Assembly (NCBI RefSeq): GCF_009017415.1
Contig: NC_092409.1
Span: 6,200,001-6,264,000, forward strand
Source of the DNA: Aspergillus flavus
Taxonomy: Eukaryota > Ascomycota > Eurotiomycetes > Eurotiales > Aspergillaceae
Length of the DNA stretch: 64,000 bases
Reading direction: 5' to 3'
The notes under the pieces are model-generated. The model did no database searches and was not told the origin of the DNA. It saw nothing but the letters and a program-made list of their open reading frames with translations. Below are positions 21,505 through 31,694 of the stretch, piece after piece (positions within the stretch are counted from its first letter, which is position 1; every line of letters begins with the position of its first letter). The position numbers were made by a program, and so were the translations under genes.

Positions 21505-23587
21505 TCAGGTCTCCCACCCGTCGTTCGGGGAGGACGCCCGACGCGGGTGGGTATTGTCGTGGTTCCCCAGACTCAGACGTTCGTACTTTTCAAGCATGTC
21601 ACGGACGCCTGAGGCCGTGTAGTTCCATGACCCACTCGAGAAGCTTCCCCGATACCGTTCGAGCCCGTCGGCATAGTTGCCCCATCGATCCGGTAACTGG
21701 GACGAAGGGTGGCGTCCAAAGAGCTCCTTGACCTCGTCGGAGATCGCGTCCGACTGCAGGACCCGCTCCTCTTGGTTTCGAGATCGGACGGACTCGCGGA
21801 ATATGTGGAATAGATGGCGACCCACTTGGGACCGACTGGCTGTGATGGAGAATGCACTCGTGAGCGATAAGAAGTCGTGGTCGACGACGTCAAAGGAAGG
21901 GTCGTCGAGCATGGTGAAGAGCGCAAGCATCATCGCATAGGTAGCAAACTGATGAGCGCGCTCCATCCCGTATTCCTGACGATGAATCCGTGCTAGAGCC
22001 GAAATCTCTCGAGCGGATGCGAGGCTCATCGCGTTGGCAGATTCGTCCATCTTCCGTCGTTGCTCCTCAGACCCCAGAAAGAACGATTGCACTCCGAAAC
22101 CATCCCGCGCCAAGCCAATAATGAGTACATGATACCGCATCCTAGATCCAGGAGTCCACCTTGTCAGTAAACGGTCGGTTCCGTGGTGACAGACGGGCGA
22201 CGAACCTTAGCAAGAGGACATGTGGCGGTGGTCTCCTAAACGCCCGGAAGTAGTCCGGTAGGGCACGCTCCCACTGGCGAAGCTTGTTGTAGAACACTTG
22301 TTTTTCGCGATATTGATCCGTCCCGGTAGTAGTCTCATGGTAGAGGTGATGCGAGATATCACGGGCAATAAACGAAAGCTTGCAGGCTTCATCGAAATAT
22401 TGACTCAGCCATGACTGTCGCGGCCTTTTGTCGGTCGGATACGGAACCCAGAGATCCCCGGCACCAGACTCGTTCGGATCGATCCGGTCGAGACTGACGC
22501 TCGTGACCCGGCTCGGCTTCAAAAAGTTGGTATGAACCACCCTATGGTCGCGGCGACATCAGTGTCACGGATTAAAAAGGCTGGGAAACACCGACAAACA
22601 TGAACGGGGAGGGACCTACGTGTCGACCTGGAATACTCCCCACGCCGTTCGCTTTACAGATGTGATCATTTCGTCGGACAGCTGTAATTTGCTGAGATCG
22701 AGCGGCTCCCGGTTGATGATGCCGAGTGCCTCCGCCATCTCGATTGCAATGTTGAGCATCGTATAGCCGAGATCGTCCTCTCCCGACATGGCGTATCTGG
22801 TGCCCATACAATGGACGGTCACGTTTACCCTCCGGATCCTTCTCGCAAGGGGAATGGCCACCTACCTTTCGTATAAGAGTAATGCCCCTTGCAATGAGGC
22901 CAGCCGGACCCCTCCCCCCTTCTCTAGTTGATGGCTTGGGAGATATCGTTCCGCCTCGGCCAGGAAATTGCGTCCTTTGCTGGCGACGTCTCCTGGTACC
23001 ACATACGCTTCGGAGTACTGCGAATAATACTGTCCCATGCCGTGACGTTAGTCTCACCCGGCATGTAATAGGGGGAGCAGAGGAGTCCCTACGCATGCGT
23101 TTGCGAGAACAGCATTGACGAGAAACGGGCTGCAAAGGTCGGAATCCACGTTCCCGAGTGTCATATGGCGAATGAACGCTTTTTGGTCAACAAAAGCATA
23201 GAAGGGATAGTCCCAAGTGAAATACAAAGACACTAAATGGGACACCAGGTTGTCATCGTTCGTCACCGTAGTCCACGGTTTCGCTGGGACACGGAAGGGT
23301 GTAACATCACACAAATAATTAAGATCCATAACCGTGGGCCGAGACGGTGGCGCTCCACTGGACACATCCACCTTCTCCCAGAGACGTTCAAGACTTCTGA
23401 TGGTTTCGCCATCGTGATCGGAGACTCGGACTTCACTCAAGGTCTTGTCAATGTAAGACCGAAGTTCTTCTACGGACGAATCCGCCCGCAGCAAATCGAA
23501 TAGGCCTCGGGCATGCGACTCGTCCACTGATCGCATTACTTTCAGTAAATCATGGAGCAGGTCCCGATGGTAACTCTGTTGCTCCAT
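21505..23587 (-). CDS. Fungal_trans-domain regulator lacking a visible Zn2Cys6 cluster
   Basis: Five exons (23587-23093, 23029-22866, 22796-22620, 22541-22206, 22141-21505), joined by four GT-AG introns of 63-78 nt, give 602 residues. The chain matches the middle-homology domain of fungal zinc-cluster regulators: PFYAFVDQKAFIRHM, EAYVVPGD, LLLYERYAMSG, WGVFQVDT, then helical repeats to the end. The N-terminus (MEQQSYHRDLLHDLL...) matches the segment that normally follows the DNA-binding domain. An in-frame TGA lies seven codons before this Met with no acceptor between, and no C-x2-C-x6-C pattern was found up to 24.8 kb. So the DNA-binding part is lost, unlinked, or hidden by an error. Divergent from the secreted-protein gene at 24807. 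Confidence 0.8.
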
Positions 23588-24806
23588 TTGGCGTGTCGTT
23601 CCCAGTCACAAAAGGTGCTTCGCCAAATACTCAGACACAAAGGAGTCCTGACTAGATAGATGCTTTGGTCGACCACTACTTCATTGGATCTCCGTGTCAG
23701 TATCTCGCGCCTTCTGTAAGTCTTGGCACTCGGACGCCTGCATAGTCTCTGATCTAGCTGTATGCCCACACTTCTCGTACGATGAGCGATCGATAGGACG
23801 TGTCGCCTGTGGAGGGTTCGGACTTACCGGGGATGTCCCTAGGGCAGGATTGCCCACAAGTGAATGGCGAATGTGATACTGTACTAAATTACCCCGGTCG
23901 TACATCAGGCAGGAAAAGCCAAAAGGGGAAGGCGAGAGAAGAGAAGGAGAAGAAAAAGAGGACGGAGGAACATCATCGTCTCGTTCTCTTAGGGCTGTGC
24001 GGTGCCTGGGATGATGAATAATGACGTCACTGTGTCCTGCAGCGCAAACCCTCATTCGAACAAATCTTGGCTTTACCCTCAGGAGCACTCAAGCCAGGGC
24101 TGATTAGTCAGTCTGGGCCCTTGCCATCGTCTCTGGAGCCAAGCATAACAGGCTATGAGCTCCGAACCGACAATTGCTGTGAACAGCATGAGCATACGAT
24201 GTTGCGGTTTGTTGCCCGAGGGAGGCTTACACCGCAGAGTTCACAGGCTGCAGCATGCAGCCCAGAGACATGACGCTAAATTTAGAATGAATCCGTAGTG
24301 CTCGGTCTCTTTGGGAATATGGTCGTTGCATCGAACAACAGTCACCGCGCTACTGCAGCTAGATTGCCGGATGTCACGGCCTGGACCTCGTATTGGGGTT
24401 CAGTCTGGTCTGAATGCAAGACGAGAAGGTGTGGGTGATGCTGAGATAATTGTGACCAAGCTTCTATGCTGAAGAACCTGATGTATCCCCATTGCCAAGA
24501 CCCGGCATTCGCCGCGGTCGCGCCAATGGTTCGGGCGACCCAAAGACAATTGTCTCTCGCCCCTTTTCTTCTATTCGTTCGGTCTCAGCAGGAGAGGGTC
24601 TAGCTGGCTGACTTGCATCCCGCAAAATTTAGCCCACCTGCTCGAGCCACTCGCTCTCGACTTCTAGATTTTGTCGCCCAAGGCTCAATGCTACCATGGA
24701 TGTCTATAAAAGGCGCCCTGATCGCTCGGGGTTCCTAATCGATTATCACCGTTGCCTCAGCCTGCCCAACATTTCACCCATCTCAGTCTACCACACCCAC
24801 TAAATC
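23588..24806. other. Divergent intergenic region
   Basis: Lies between the regulator start (23587, minus) and the secreted-protein start (24807, plus). It was searched for a missing zinc-cluster exon on the minus strand and none was seen. The minus frame 23681-24088 has no such motif. Confidence 0.5.
24705..24713 (+). promoter_or_regulatory. TATA box of the 24807 gene
   Basis: TATAAAAGG, about 100 nt before the start codon of the secreted protein at 24807. It is a near-perfect TATA consensus, suggesting a strongly inducible gene. Confidence 0.55.
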
Positions 24807-25472
24807 ATGTTCTCAACCATCTTGACCAGCGTGTTGGCGCTCGCCTCCTCGGTGACCGCTCGGTCTGTCGAGACGCGATCCCTCACTCCTCGCTCCATCA
24901 CCCCTCCCGAAGGTTGTCCCATCCCGACATGGACGGTCGACAACTTCCGCTGGTTCAATGGCTCTCATAGCTTGGACTGCATCCACAGCGAGGTCGACAA
25001 GAACACGAAAGGCTGTCTCTGTGGCCGGGACTGGTGCGAGCCCAACCCGGACACGTGCAATGGCACCATGGTCAACGTTTGCTACACGGGCATGCCCAAC
25101 TACCAACCCTGGGGCTACGGCCCTCCCCAGACACTGGCGATCGATTTCGAGGATGGCCTGCACTGCGGTGATACTTACATCGGCTATCGGATTCACGACA
25201 TTGCACATGGCGAGTCCAACTGCGGATATGCAGACCGCGGTCTGGGCCGGATTGTCTCGTTCTACGGCAGCTCTAACGAGGCGACCTCGACCGGTCATAT
25301 GGACTACGTGCTTGGGAGTGGTCATGCACTGGAGTGCGCCAATGGTAGCAAGATTACCTACTCCGGCAGTACCGATTTCACCTTGAACTGCGTGCATGAC
25401 GAATTCTTCAATGCGACCTGCACAGCTGAGCCCTTTGAGGTTCCCGTGCTCAGTTACTCCTGGGTCAACTAA
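24807..25472 (+). CDS. Secreted 12-cysteine protein, function unknown
   Basis: Single exon, 221 residues. Residues 1-18 (MFSTILTSVLALASSVTA) are a signal peptide; a short Arg/Ser-rich segment with possible basic cleavage sites follows. The mature part has twelve cysteines, including a tight GCLCGRDWC group, several Asn-x-Ser/Thr sequons, and many Trp, Tyr and Gly residues, giving the look of a compact disulfide-rich beta protein. No catalytic motif was recognised. The G+C content and codon use look like highly expressed genes, and a strong TATA element sits 100 nt upstream. It faces the zinc-cluster-less regulator across a 1.2-kb divergent promoter, so co-regulation is possible. The open frame is certain; its role is not known to me. 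Confidence 0.85.
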   Translation: MFSTILTSVLALASSVTARSVETRSLTPRSITPPEGCPIPTWTVDNFRWFNGSHSLDCIHSEVDKNTKGCLCGRDWCEPNPDTCNGTMVNVCYTGMPNYQPWGYGPPQTLAIDFEDGLHCGDTYIGYRIHDIAHGESNCGYADRGLGRIVSFYGSSNEATSTGHMDYVLGSGHALECANGSKITYSGSTDFTLNCVHDEFFNATCTAEPFEVPVLSYSWVN

Positions 25473-26782
25473 AATCTCGCGGGGACCTTCCCTTGCTGTC
25501 CTGGCCCCCTTTGATCGCACGATGGAGACCCTTCCTTGGCAATTGCGATAGGCTCAAACTCGTCACACTGGATGTCGGAGACCTTCCGCTGTGATGTTAC
25601 ATCCCGGGGCGTGGCTGCCCGGTGACTCCACCTTTTTCCCTTACGAGAAATGGTTCCACGATGAAACCACGAGCGATGTAAATAGAACTGCATTAGAAAT
25701 ACATATTTGGCAATGGAGACGATCCTGAAGAGACCCACCCACCCTGACAGCGTATCAAAGGGTTTTTCTATGTAAGTCTAACTCGGGGATCCCGATCTTT
25801 CTTTCTGCTGCTAGTGATTTGTGACCGTCGGTAGATTTTGGTTGTGGATATGTAATTCCTTTGCTGCGCATACCTTCTGCCAGGTCCTTGAGCTGGCAGC
25901 CCCGAGTACCTCATATAAGATGATGATGGGTACCGATTGAGCTAAGGAGGACTGGAAGAGCTATGGGTTGGGGGGGGGGGGTTTCTGGGTCGGGTCCAAC
26001 CCGCTGACCCGTTCGCTTAATTTAAGCGAAACCTTAAATTTCTAATTGTATTCAGATATATAACCCTACCTCCCGTTGCATCTACTACATAGCGCTTCTA
26101 TATATTGTACCAAGTTGCAGCCATCTACTCATGATGATTGTCAAGAGTCAGCGCGCTCATACCGAGCATCATCACCACTGACAAAGACTTTTGTTTTACG
26201 TGGTCGGCCGGGAGCTGTCGGATGGCCCAGAATAACATTGCCACGAAGCCATGATCCTTGAGCGCAAAACAGGATATCTTTACCATAGTTAATACCTCGA
26301 TTAGCTATAGGAGTCTCTATAAAATTCTCCTTATAGGGAACTGGATTGGTACCCCAGATCAACTTAAATAATATATACCTTTGACTGGCTCTGTAGACTA
26401 ATAATATATCAATTACTGATAATAATAGTCTAGTGTATATTACAGAAGTAGACCCTAGTCTCAGAAATATAAGGGTGATACTAATTCTCTATGAATTGGT
26501 CTAATGATAGGCCCAAGCCAATAATTATCTCAGATAGATGGTTATGTGTCTGGAAGGGTTTGTACTGTAGATACTTTTTGATATAGTACATTATATTATT
26601 GTGTCTCCTCTATAAAGTTCAAAATAATTATATACTGCTATAGATATAAAAGTAAGATACTCCTCATAACTATAGCTGGTAGACAAAATAAAAACAGAGA
26701 AAATATAAGCTATAAGTAATCTGGTTAGAAGAAACATAATCCACCTGGAAGAGGGGCAACAGTGGGGCAGCTCCTGTGGCAT
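25473..26782. other. Spacer grading into AT-rich decayed DNA
   Basis: Contains a 12-nt G run (25970-25981). From about 26040 to 26760 the sequence becomes strongly AT-rich and rich in TpA, with no usable open frame. This is the appearance of an old repeat worn down by RIP-type mutation. No terminal repeats or transposase motif could be identified. Confidence 0.5.
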
Positions 26783-26992
26783 TCACATATCGACTCCTTT
26801 CCTCGCAGACCAAGAAGCCCGCCCCGTATCTTCTGGGTTCCCAATGCGAGCGAGAGGAACGCGCGCTTCGATCGTGACCTTCTGGGTCAGGTTCTTCATG
26901 TCATGATCGGCCAGTTGGGTGGCGATGGTGCAGTACGCTTTCGGAACGCTGCAGGCCAGCAAGTGATAGACAGGGCACGTCGTATAGTGCAA
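26783..26992 (-). pseudogene. Short-chain dehydrogenase C-terminal remnant
   Basis: The minus frame reads ...KVTIEARVPLARIGNPEDTG, matching the conserved segment near the C-terminus of classical SDR enzymes (R-x-P-x-GR-x-G-x-PED). The Rossmann fold, the YxxxK catalytic site and the end of the protein are absent, and AT-rich decayed DNA adjoins it. It is best read as the leftover of a destroyed SDR gene. The match is short, so a chance resemblance cannot be ruled out. Confidence 0.45.
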
Positions 26993-27097
26993 TAGGGAAG
27001 GTTCAGGATTTTACGGAGGATTGTATGGGGATTGGAACAGAACGCATGGCTTGGGATTCGAACCAGATCTAAATAGGTAACCACCTGTATACCTCAC

Positions 27098-27505
27098 TCA
27101 GGCTTCACACAATCCCACCGCGGCACAGATAGCGGCGGGGCCTAGATCTTGCTGCACGAAATTGACTATCAGACTGCTGTATACACCAACAAAGCTTTCG
27201 CATTTCTGTTGAGACACTGGGAGCGAGCGGCAAGCATTCTCCAACGCCCCCCTGATATCCACGTCTTTTGTGTCGTCGTTTTTAAGTGCCACAATTGGTT
27301 CGAGGACCAGTTGGCAAAGGTTACATCCGAGGTCTCGTCGTAACAAATTATCTGCAGGGCCGGGAACAACTGGAACTTTTCATCAAGACGGTCATTAGCA
27401 TTGACCAATTGCCAAAATATTATGATAGGGGACGGGGAACGCACTGTTGGCGGCCAGGGCAAGGGTAAGACCGCCCATAAAGGAGGGGATAATGAGCTTG
27501 GCCAT
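27098..27505 (-). CDS. Secreted saposin B-like protein
   Basis: Two exons (27505-27445, 27369-27098; 75-nt intron GTGCGT...TTCCAG) give 110 residues. Exon 1 encodes a signal peptide (MAKLIIPSFMGGLTLALAA). After a dibasic site (LLRRDLG) comes one saposin-type domain with the six cysteines in order: CxxC near the start, two in the middle (ACRSLP, KCESF) and a closing CAAVGLC. Saposin folds bind or disturb lipid membranes; in fungi single-domain secreted members are poorly studied. The gene lies next to decayed DNA and the SDR remnant but is itself intact. The domain call is good; the biological role (lipid binding, membrane attack, surface protein) is open. Confidence 0.78.
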
Positions 27506-28647
27506 GTTGCCAACTGTTGTATCCAAGGTTGTGAAGCGTTTTTGAAAAGAGAGATTTTTGTTTCTTTTTGTATACTAATAGGAAATAAAATAGGATCAAG
27601 CAACAACTAGGGGGTGAGCGAACTAAAATATACTAAGTCAGCGTGTTCTTGTCTCCTCGTATCCAGGCAATTTTCTGGTGAAGAATCAAAATAAATCTCT
27701 CCGATCATCAAACTAGTCAAGCTTCAGAAGTGATTTACTCTGCTATTTAGCCTATTGGGGTTACAGTTCTGTAGATCTGTTGATCTCGAGGGCCTCGGCA
27801 CGCTTTTACGGACTGTAGTCGAGTGGGAAACGATCGTATTAATCCCTGTGGAGCAGTTCGCTTAAGATCGAGAGTTGGACTATTGAGTGGTAAAGTTCTG
27901 GTTCTTTCCATCTGATGGCCTGCGTAGTCCTAAATAGTAAATCTTGACGGGGCTATCGTCGCCTTATTCAACGATACTGGAATCTCACACCTCCCGTACT
28001 AATAGACTTGCCGCTTTGTCAGTTAACTTGGCTACAATGCCTAGCTAGATTCCTAGATCATCAGGTAAATACATTGCAGTGCCTATTAGGCAACATAGGT
28101 GACCTAGGTAGTATAATTGATTCGAAATATCTTGGTAGTTAATATAATTGATTTAGATAATTCTTCTTTAATTGGGGAGTGTGAACTGTAAACAAAGGTC
28201 CAGATAAGAGCACTTGGCGGGTCGAGAACCGAGATGCAAGGGTCCAGTGGCTGAGCCCTACTTCGTTACCGCAGGCTAGATGTTGAGCTAGAAACCGGGG
28301 AAAGAGAAAAAAAAAATAAATTAATTAAAGAAAATACTCAAGAATGGAGAGAGAGAGAGAGATGAGCCCGAAAATAGGTAACCATGCATAATTTGATCAT
28401 ATCGTCAATCATGCCCAGTGCAGTGCAGGTGCGCAATGTTACCTTCCATAACAGGACTAGTAGGAGTTGACCAAGACGTGGGAAAAATTAAATAAAAAGA
28501 TAAAAATAGACAACAACAAGAAAAGGAGAACGCACATTGCCTCAGGCTCTCATGAGAGACAAAACATTGCAAACAGCGCATGACTCGCAAACGTGCCTAA
28601 TCTGGCCTAGCGACAAAGGGCCGGTGATCTCCTCTCATCCTTCTCCA
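27506..28647. other. Intergenic
   Basis: No gene recognised. AT-rich in parts, with a short palindromic stretch around 28080-28115 (repeated CCTAGGT/ACCTAGGT-like words) and a GA repeat (28347-28362). Confidence 0.45.
28347..28362. repeat. (GA)8 microsatellite
   Basis: Sixteen bases of perfect GA dinucleotide repeat in an AT-rich intergenic stretch. Confidence 0.9.
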
Positions 28648-28827
28648 ATGGTACTGCTTCTCGTTCTTAGTCTTGTTACATTCCCAAACTCAGCCACAGC
28701 GAGTCAATGCGGAATACGCGCTGGGGATCAGAACGGGCAAGGTGCGCATGCAAATATATGCGACCAGTGTTTGAACTACTACCCTGTGACCTCGACATCC
28801 ATGCTCCAAGCCATATCCTTCCAGTAA
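28648..28827 (+). CDS. Candidate small secreted protein
   Basis: From the Met at 28648 the frame starts with a strong hydrophobic signal-like segment (MVLLLVLSLVTFPNS) followed by SQCGIRAGDQNGQG and two more cysteines, ending at 28827. The frame may continue through an intron (a GTGCGC donor lies near 28741). A downstream piece with an adjacent cysteine pair (28830-28910) could be the next exon, but the join is not convincing. It could be a young or decayed small secreted protein gene. Confidence 0.3.
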   Translation: MVLLLVLSLVTFPNSATASQCGIRAGDQNGQGAHANICDQCLNYYPVTSTSMLQAISFQ

Positions 28828-29043
28828 ACGTGCCAGAACCATTGCTATCACGCAAGGCTCGCATCAGCAGCACAGCCTGCTGTCAGAGCATGACACTGCC
28901 CGGGCTCTAATGTAGGCTACCTTTGAAAATTCACAACCCTGGTCGCCTCGTGAATATAATAAGCGCCGACCTGCCGTTGTTGTGGTGATACTACTAGTAA
29001 GTTACTAGCTCACCCGCATCACTTGATAACGCTGAGTCGACAA

Positions 29044-30930
29044 ATGGCCTCCTCCACCTCATTGCGCTCCGATCTTTACTCCGACAAGGATAAACCATTC
29101 TCTAACCTCTCCCCAGATTTAGTCGGAAAATTCCCGGACGATGAAAGCAACTTCGCTGCCTCTGTTCTGGACGACAGCCCCACGCGAGCCGTAGCAGCTC
29201 GACGGCAAGCGAACCAGCTGTTGCGACAGAGGCTATCATCGCGTGTATCTATCTCAGCCAGAGACCAGACGGTAGAGGCTTATCTCCGTGAAGGGACGGA
29301 AGAGAGTCTGAACCGATATCCACAGCGATCGCTCTTGGAGCACTGCTCCCGACGAGCGAAGGCACTCAGTAGTTCACACTCTATCTTGGGTGCTAGTCAG
29401 ACCTCCCCAACACGACCGGCATGGATTCCAAAAAATGCGGAATATATAGAATTATCGGATGATGAGCCGGATGATGGGATTTCTTCAGTTGCGACACACT
29501 CGGATGTCCCAACAACGACTGGTCACCTCCAAACTAATGAGCAAATTCCGTTTTCCGTATCCGCAAATAGCGCGCAAACCGACTCAATTGATTTGTCCGA
29601 TCATGAAACGCTTGGATCAGAGTCCCCATACTCTGTAGTAAGTCAGCAAGAGACACTAAGGACGGACGTCTGCGATGACGGATTAGAGCAGAGACAAACT
29701 GAGCCGGAACGTACCTCAGACGCGTGTACCACTGAGGACATTATACTGGCCATCCGCGATGTGATCTGCGGGTGGACCTGGCCGCAAGAGAAAGCATCCA
29801 AGGAAGGTTATGCATACATTTTTTATGATCGCTCGGCAGAGAGCCTGTGCTATAAAATTGGACACTCAGGGAATGTGAAAGTGCGCACACAACAACATCA
29901 GAATCAATGCCAGCTACGGAGGTGGAGCTCCAGAAAAAGCCCTGCATTGCGAGAATATAAACTACTCGAGAAACTAGCACACGCCGAACTCAGAAGTCTG
30001 CGGTGCAAGTTCACTTGTCTCTGCGGAGTGGAACACAGGGAATACTTCTTGGGCAAGGTGGAGCATGGACAAGCTATCCTGGATTCTTGGTCGCGGTGGC
30101 TTATAGAGAAGAATCCTTATAACGACGATGGGAACCTTAGGCCATTCTGGGTTGACCGGTTTCAAGTGTTTCTTGATGGTTATTCACGCTTTTTTCACTG
30201 TACGGCCAATGAAGGTAACCAACACCCTCTTGATAGCAATGCTTGCCAGGCGTGCCTCCGCAAAGGATGGCAGAAGTTCACTGAGCCCACTGCCCAGGAT
30301 ATATTCGAGTATGATTGTCGCATAAAAGTTCCCTTTGCCGGTGGTCGCTTGTTGTTGCAGGCCTGTTATAGTCGCTTCTCCTGCCATCGAGCCAAGCTTG
30401 TATGGATGATTGACTCCATAGTATTTGTGTGTCGGATGTTGGACTTTGCGTCGAGCATTCAGGTTATCTTGCTTGCGTTACTTGGAAAGGGTCTCTATCT
30501 CACAGTATGCTCGATATGGAACCACACATTCGATGTTTCCAGATTACCGGAATTTTACTTGGCATGCGCTGCAGCTTATCGGCTGTTTCTCCTCCCCACG
30601 GTTAGCATGGATACTGTCGATCAAGGCTTGCCACAGGGGGTCAAACGAATTGCATGGCCTACTAGGAAATCTCCGCGCAAGAACTCAAAGTCACCTGGAA
30701 TGCCTACACCGGCCTCGAATCAATCTCAGAAGACGTCCAAACCTACGCATAAAAAGCGACTCCTCGAGAAGCCCTCCAATATAGAGCTCTTTCATGATAT
30801 AAGCAACCCCAAAGAAGAACACGGTGACGACATTAACGAGATCATCGGGCGAAGGCTTCCAGACTCACCCCCGACTTTGGACTTGAACAATGCCCATCAG
30901 CAGAGGAACAACGCAACCCAAAGGGCGTAA
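29044..30930 (+). CDS. T5orf172 (GIY-YIG superfamily) domain protein
   Basis: Single exon, 628 residues from the Met at 29044. Residues 1-240 are low-complexity, Ser/Asp/Arg-rich and probably disordered. Residues about 255-345 form the T5orf172/MUG113-type domain: GYAYIFYD, then CYKIGHSGNVKVR, and finally a Glu/His segment (LLEKLAHAEL) with a CxC...HREYF end. This is a member of the GIY-YIG nuclease superfamily, and the Tyr, Arg and Glu positions are in place. The domain is widespread in fungi as lineage-expanded proteins of unknown role. A hydrophobic stretch follows near residues 450-520, and a basic Lys/Arg/Pro-rich tail ends the chain. Nuclease activity is an inference. The gene stands alone and intact. 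Confidence 0.8.
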   Translation: MASSTSLRSDLYSDKDKPFSNLSPDLVGKFPDDESNFAASVLDDSPTRAVAARRQANQLLRQRLSSRVSISARDQTVEAYLREGTEESLNRYPQRSLLEHCSRRAKALSSSHSILGASQTSPTRPAWIPKNAEYIELSDDEPDDGISSVATHSDVPTTTGHLQTNEQIPFSVSANSAQTDSIDLSDHETLGSESPYSVVSQQETLRTDVCDDGLEQRQTEPERTSDACTTEDIILAIRDVICGWTWPQEKASKEGYAYIFYDRSAESLCYKIGHSGNVKVRTQQHQNQCQLRRWSSRKSPALREYKLLEKLAHAELRSLRCKFTCLCGVEHREYFLGKVEHGQAILDSWSRWLIEKNPYNDDGNLRPFWVDRFQVFLDGYSRFFHCTANEGNQHPLDSNACQACLRKGWQKFTEPTAQDIFEYDCRIKVPFAGGRLLLQACYSRFSCHRAKLVWMIDSIVFVCRMLDFASSIQVILLALLGKGLYLTVCSIWNHTFDVSRLPEFYLACAAAYRLFLLPTVSMDTVDQGLPQGVKRIAWPTRKSPRKNSKSPGMPTPASNQSQKTSKPTHKKRLLEKPSNIELFHDISNPKEEHGDDINEIIGRRLPDSPPTLDLNNAHQQRNNATQRA

Positions 30931-31694
30931 CCTCTATCAAGGATTCTCGTACATGTGACGTATTCTGAAGAAGGACGGACTTCCGCCGAGCTGCAGCTTA
31001 CATGCATAACCTGTATCCTACCACATGACCAACTCACACTAGGTATGATGACAGGCTACGTGCTATGGGAGGTTGTGCCACTTTGGCATGAATAAATGGC
31101 TCGGCTACAATATGTCAGAATAGACCTGTACGACGTGCGGCCATCTGTAGAATAGGCCAGCGGCTCCCGCCCATGCTATACGGGCGGCAGGCCCCGGAAC
31201 CTCAGATGGCGACTCTATTTCGGACCGCGCGGCATGGAATCGGACCTTATAGACGCTGAAGGTCTCGCATCTTAGGCTTGCTTCTGCAGAGGCCGATGGT
31301 GGTTGGGATGTGGGGCAAAACGGACGTAAGACAGAGCCATGACGGTACAGCCGACGGCTCTCCAATCACCTACAAGGTACCCTTTCTGGTGCTGGACTTT
31401 GCCAACCTATACGAAACAGTGTATGACCATTGAATAACCCAATGCGGTGCAGATTTCGCACTCAAGATTCGTTTTCCGTCTTTCCGATAAAGATACAATA
31501 AAAGCAGCCTACTGGGAGAAACCAACTTTGTGATCGAGAACTGTGGGTTACGGTTTAGTATATTCATATTACGATTATACGGCACCATTTGAATGTATGT
31601 ACATTATCTGACACAAGGTCTGTGGGTAGCCACTATGATATCAAACTTGTGTTCCAACATCTGATCACTCGTGACATCCTTTAAAAGACTGTAG
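30931..31694. other. Spacer between convergent genes
   Basis: Separates the T5orf172 gene (plus) from the 3' end of the amidase (minus). A minus frame at 31105-31365 shows no motif. This marks the left boundary of the compact 31.7-44.1 kb gene group. Confidence 0.5.

Noticed and set aside
24813..25520. 235-codon minus-strand ORF opposite the secreted 12-Cys protein
   Set aside because: It is the antisense shadow of a clear signal-peptide-bearing gene; its composition (Ala/Val/Arg-rich) is typical of antisense frames in GC-rich coding DNA.
27040..27080. GGTTCGAATCC on the minus strand, another B-box look-alike
   Set aside because: The surrounding bases do not pair as a T arm and no cloverleaf can be drawn.
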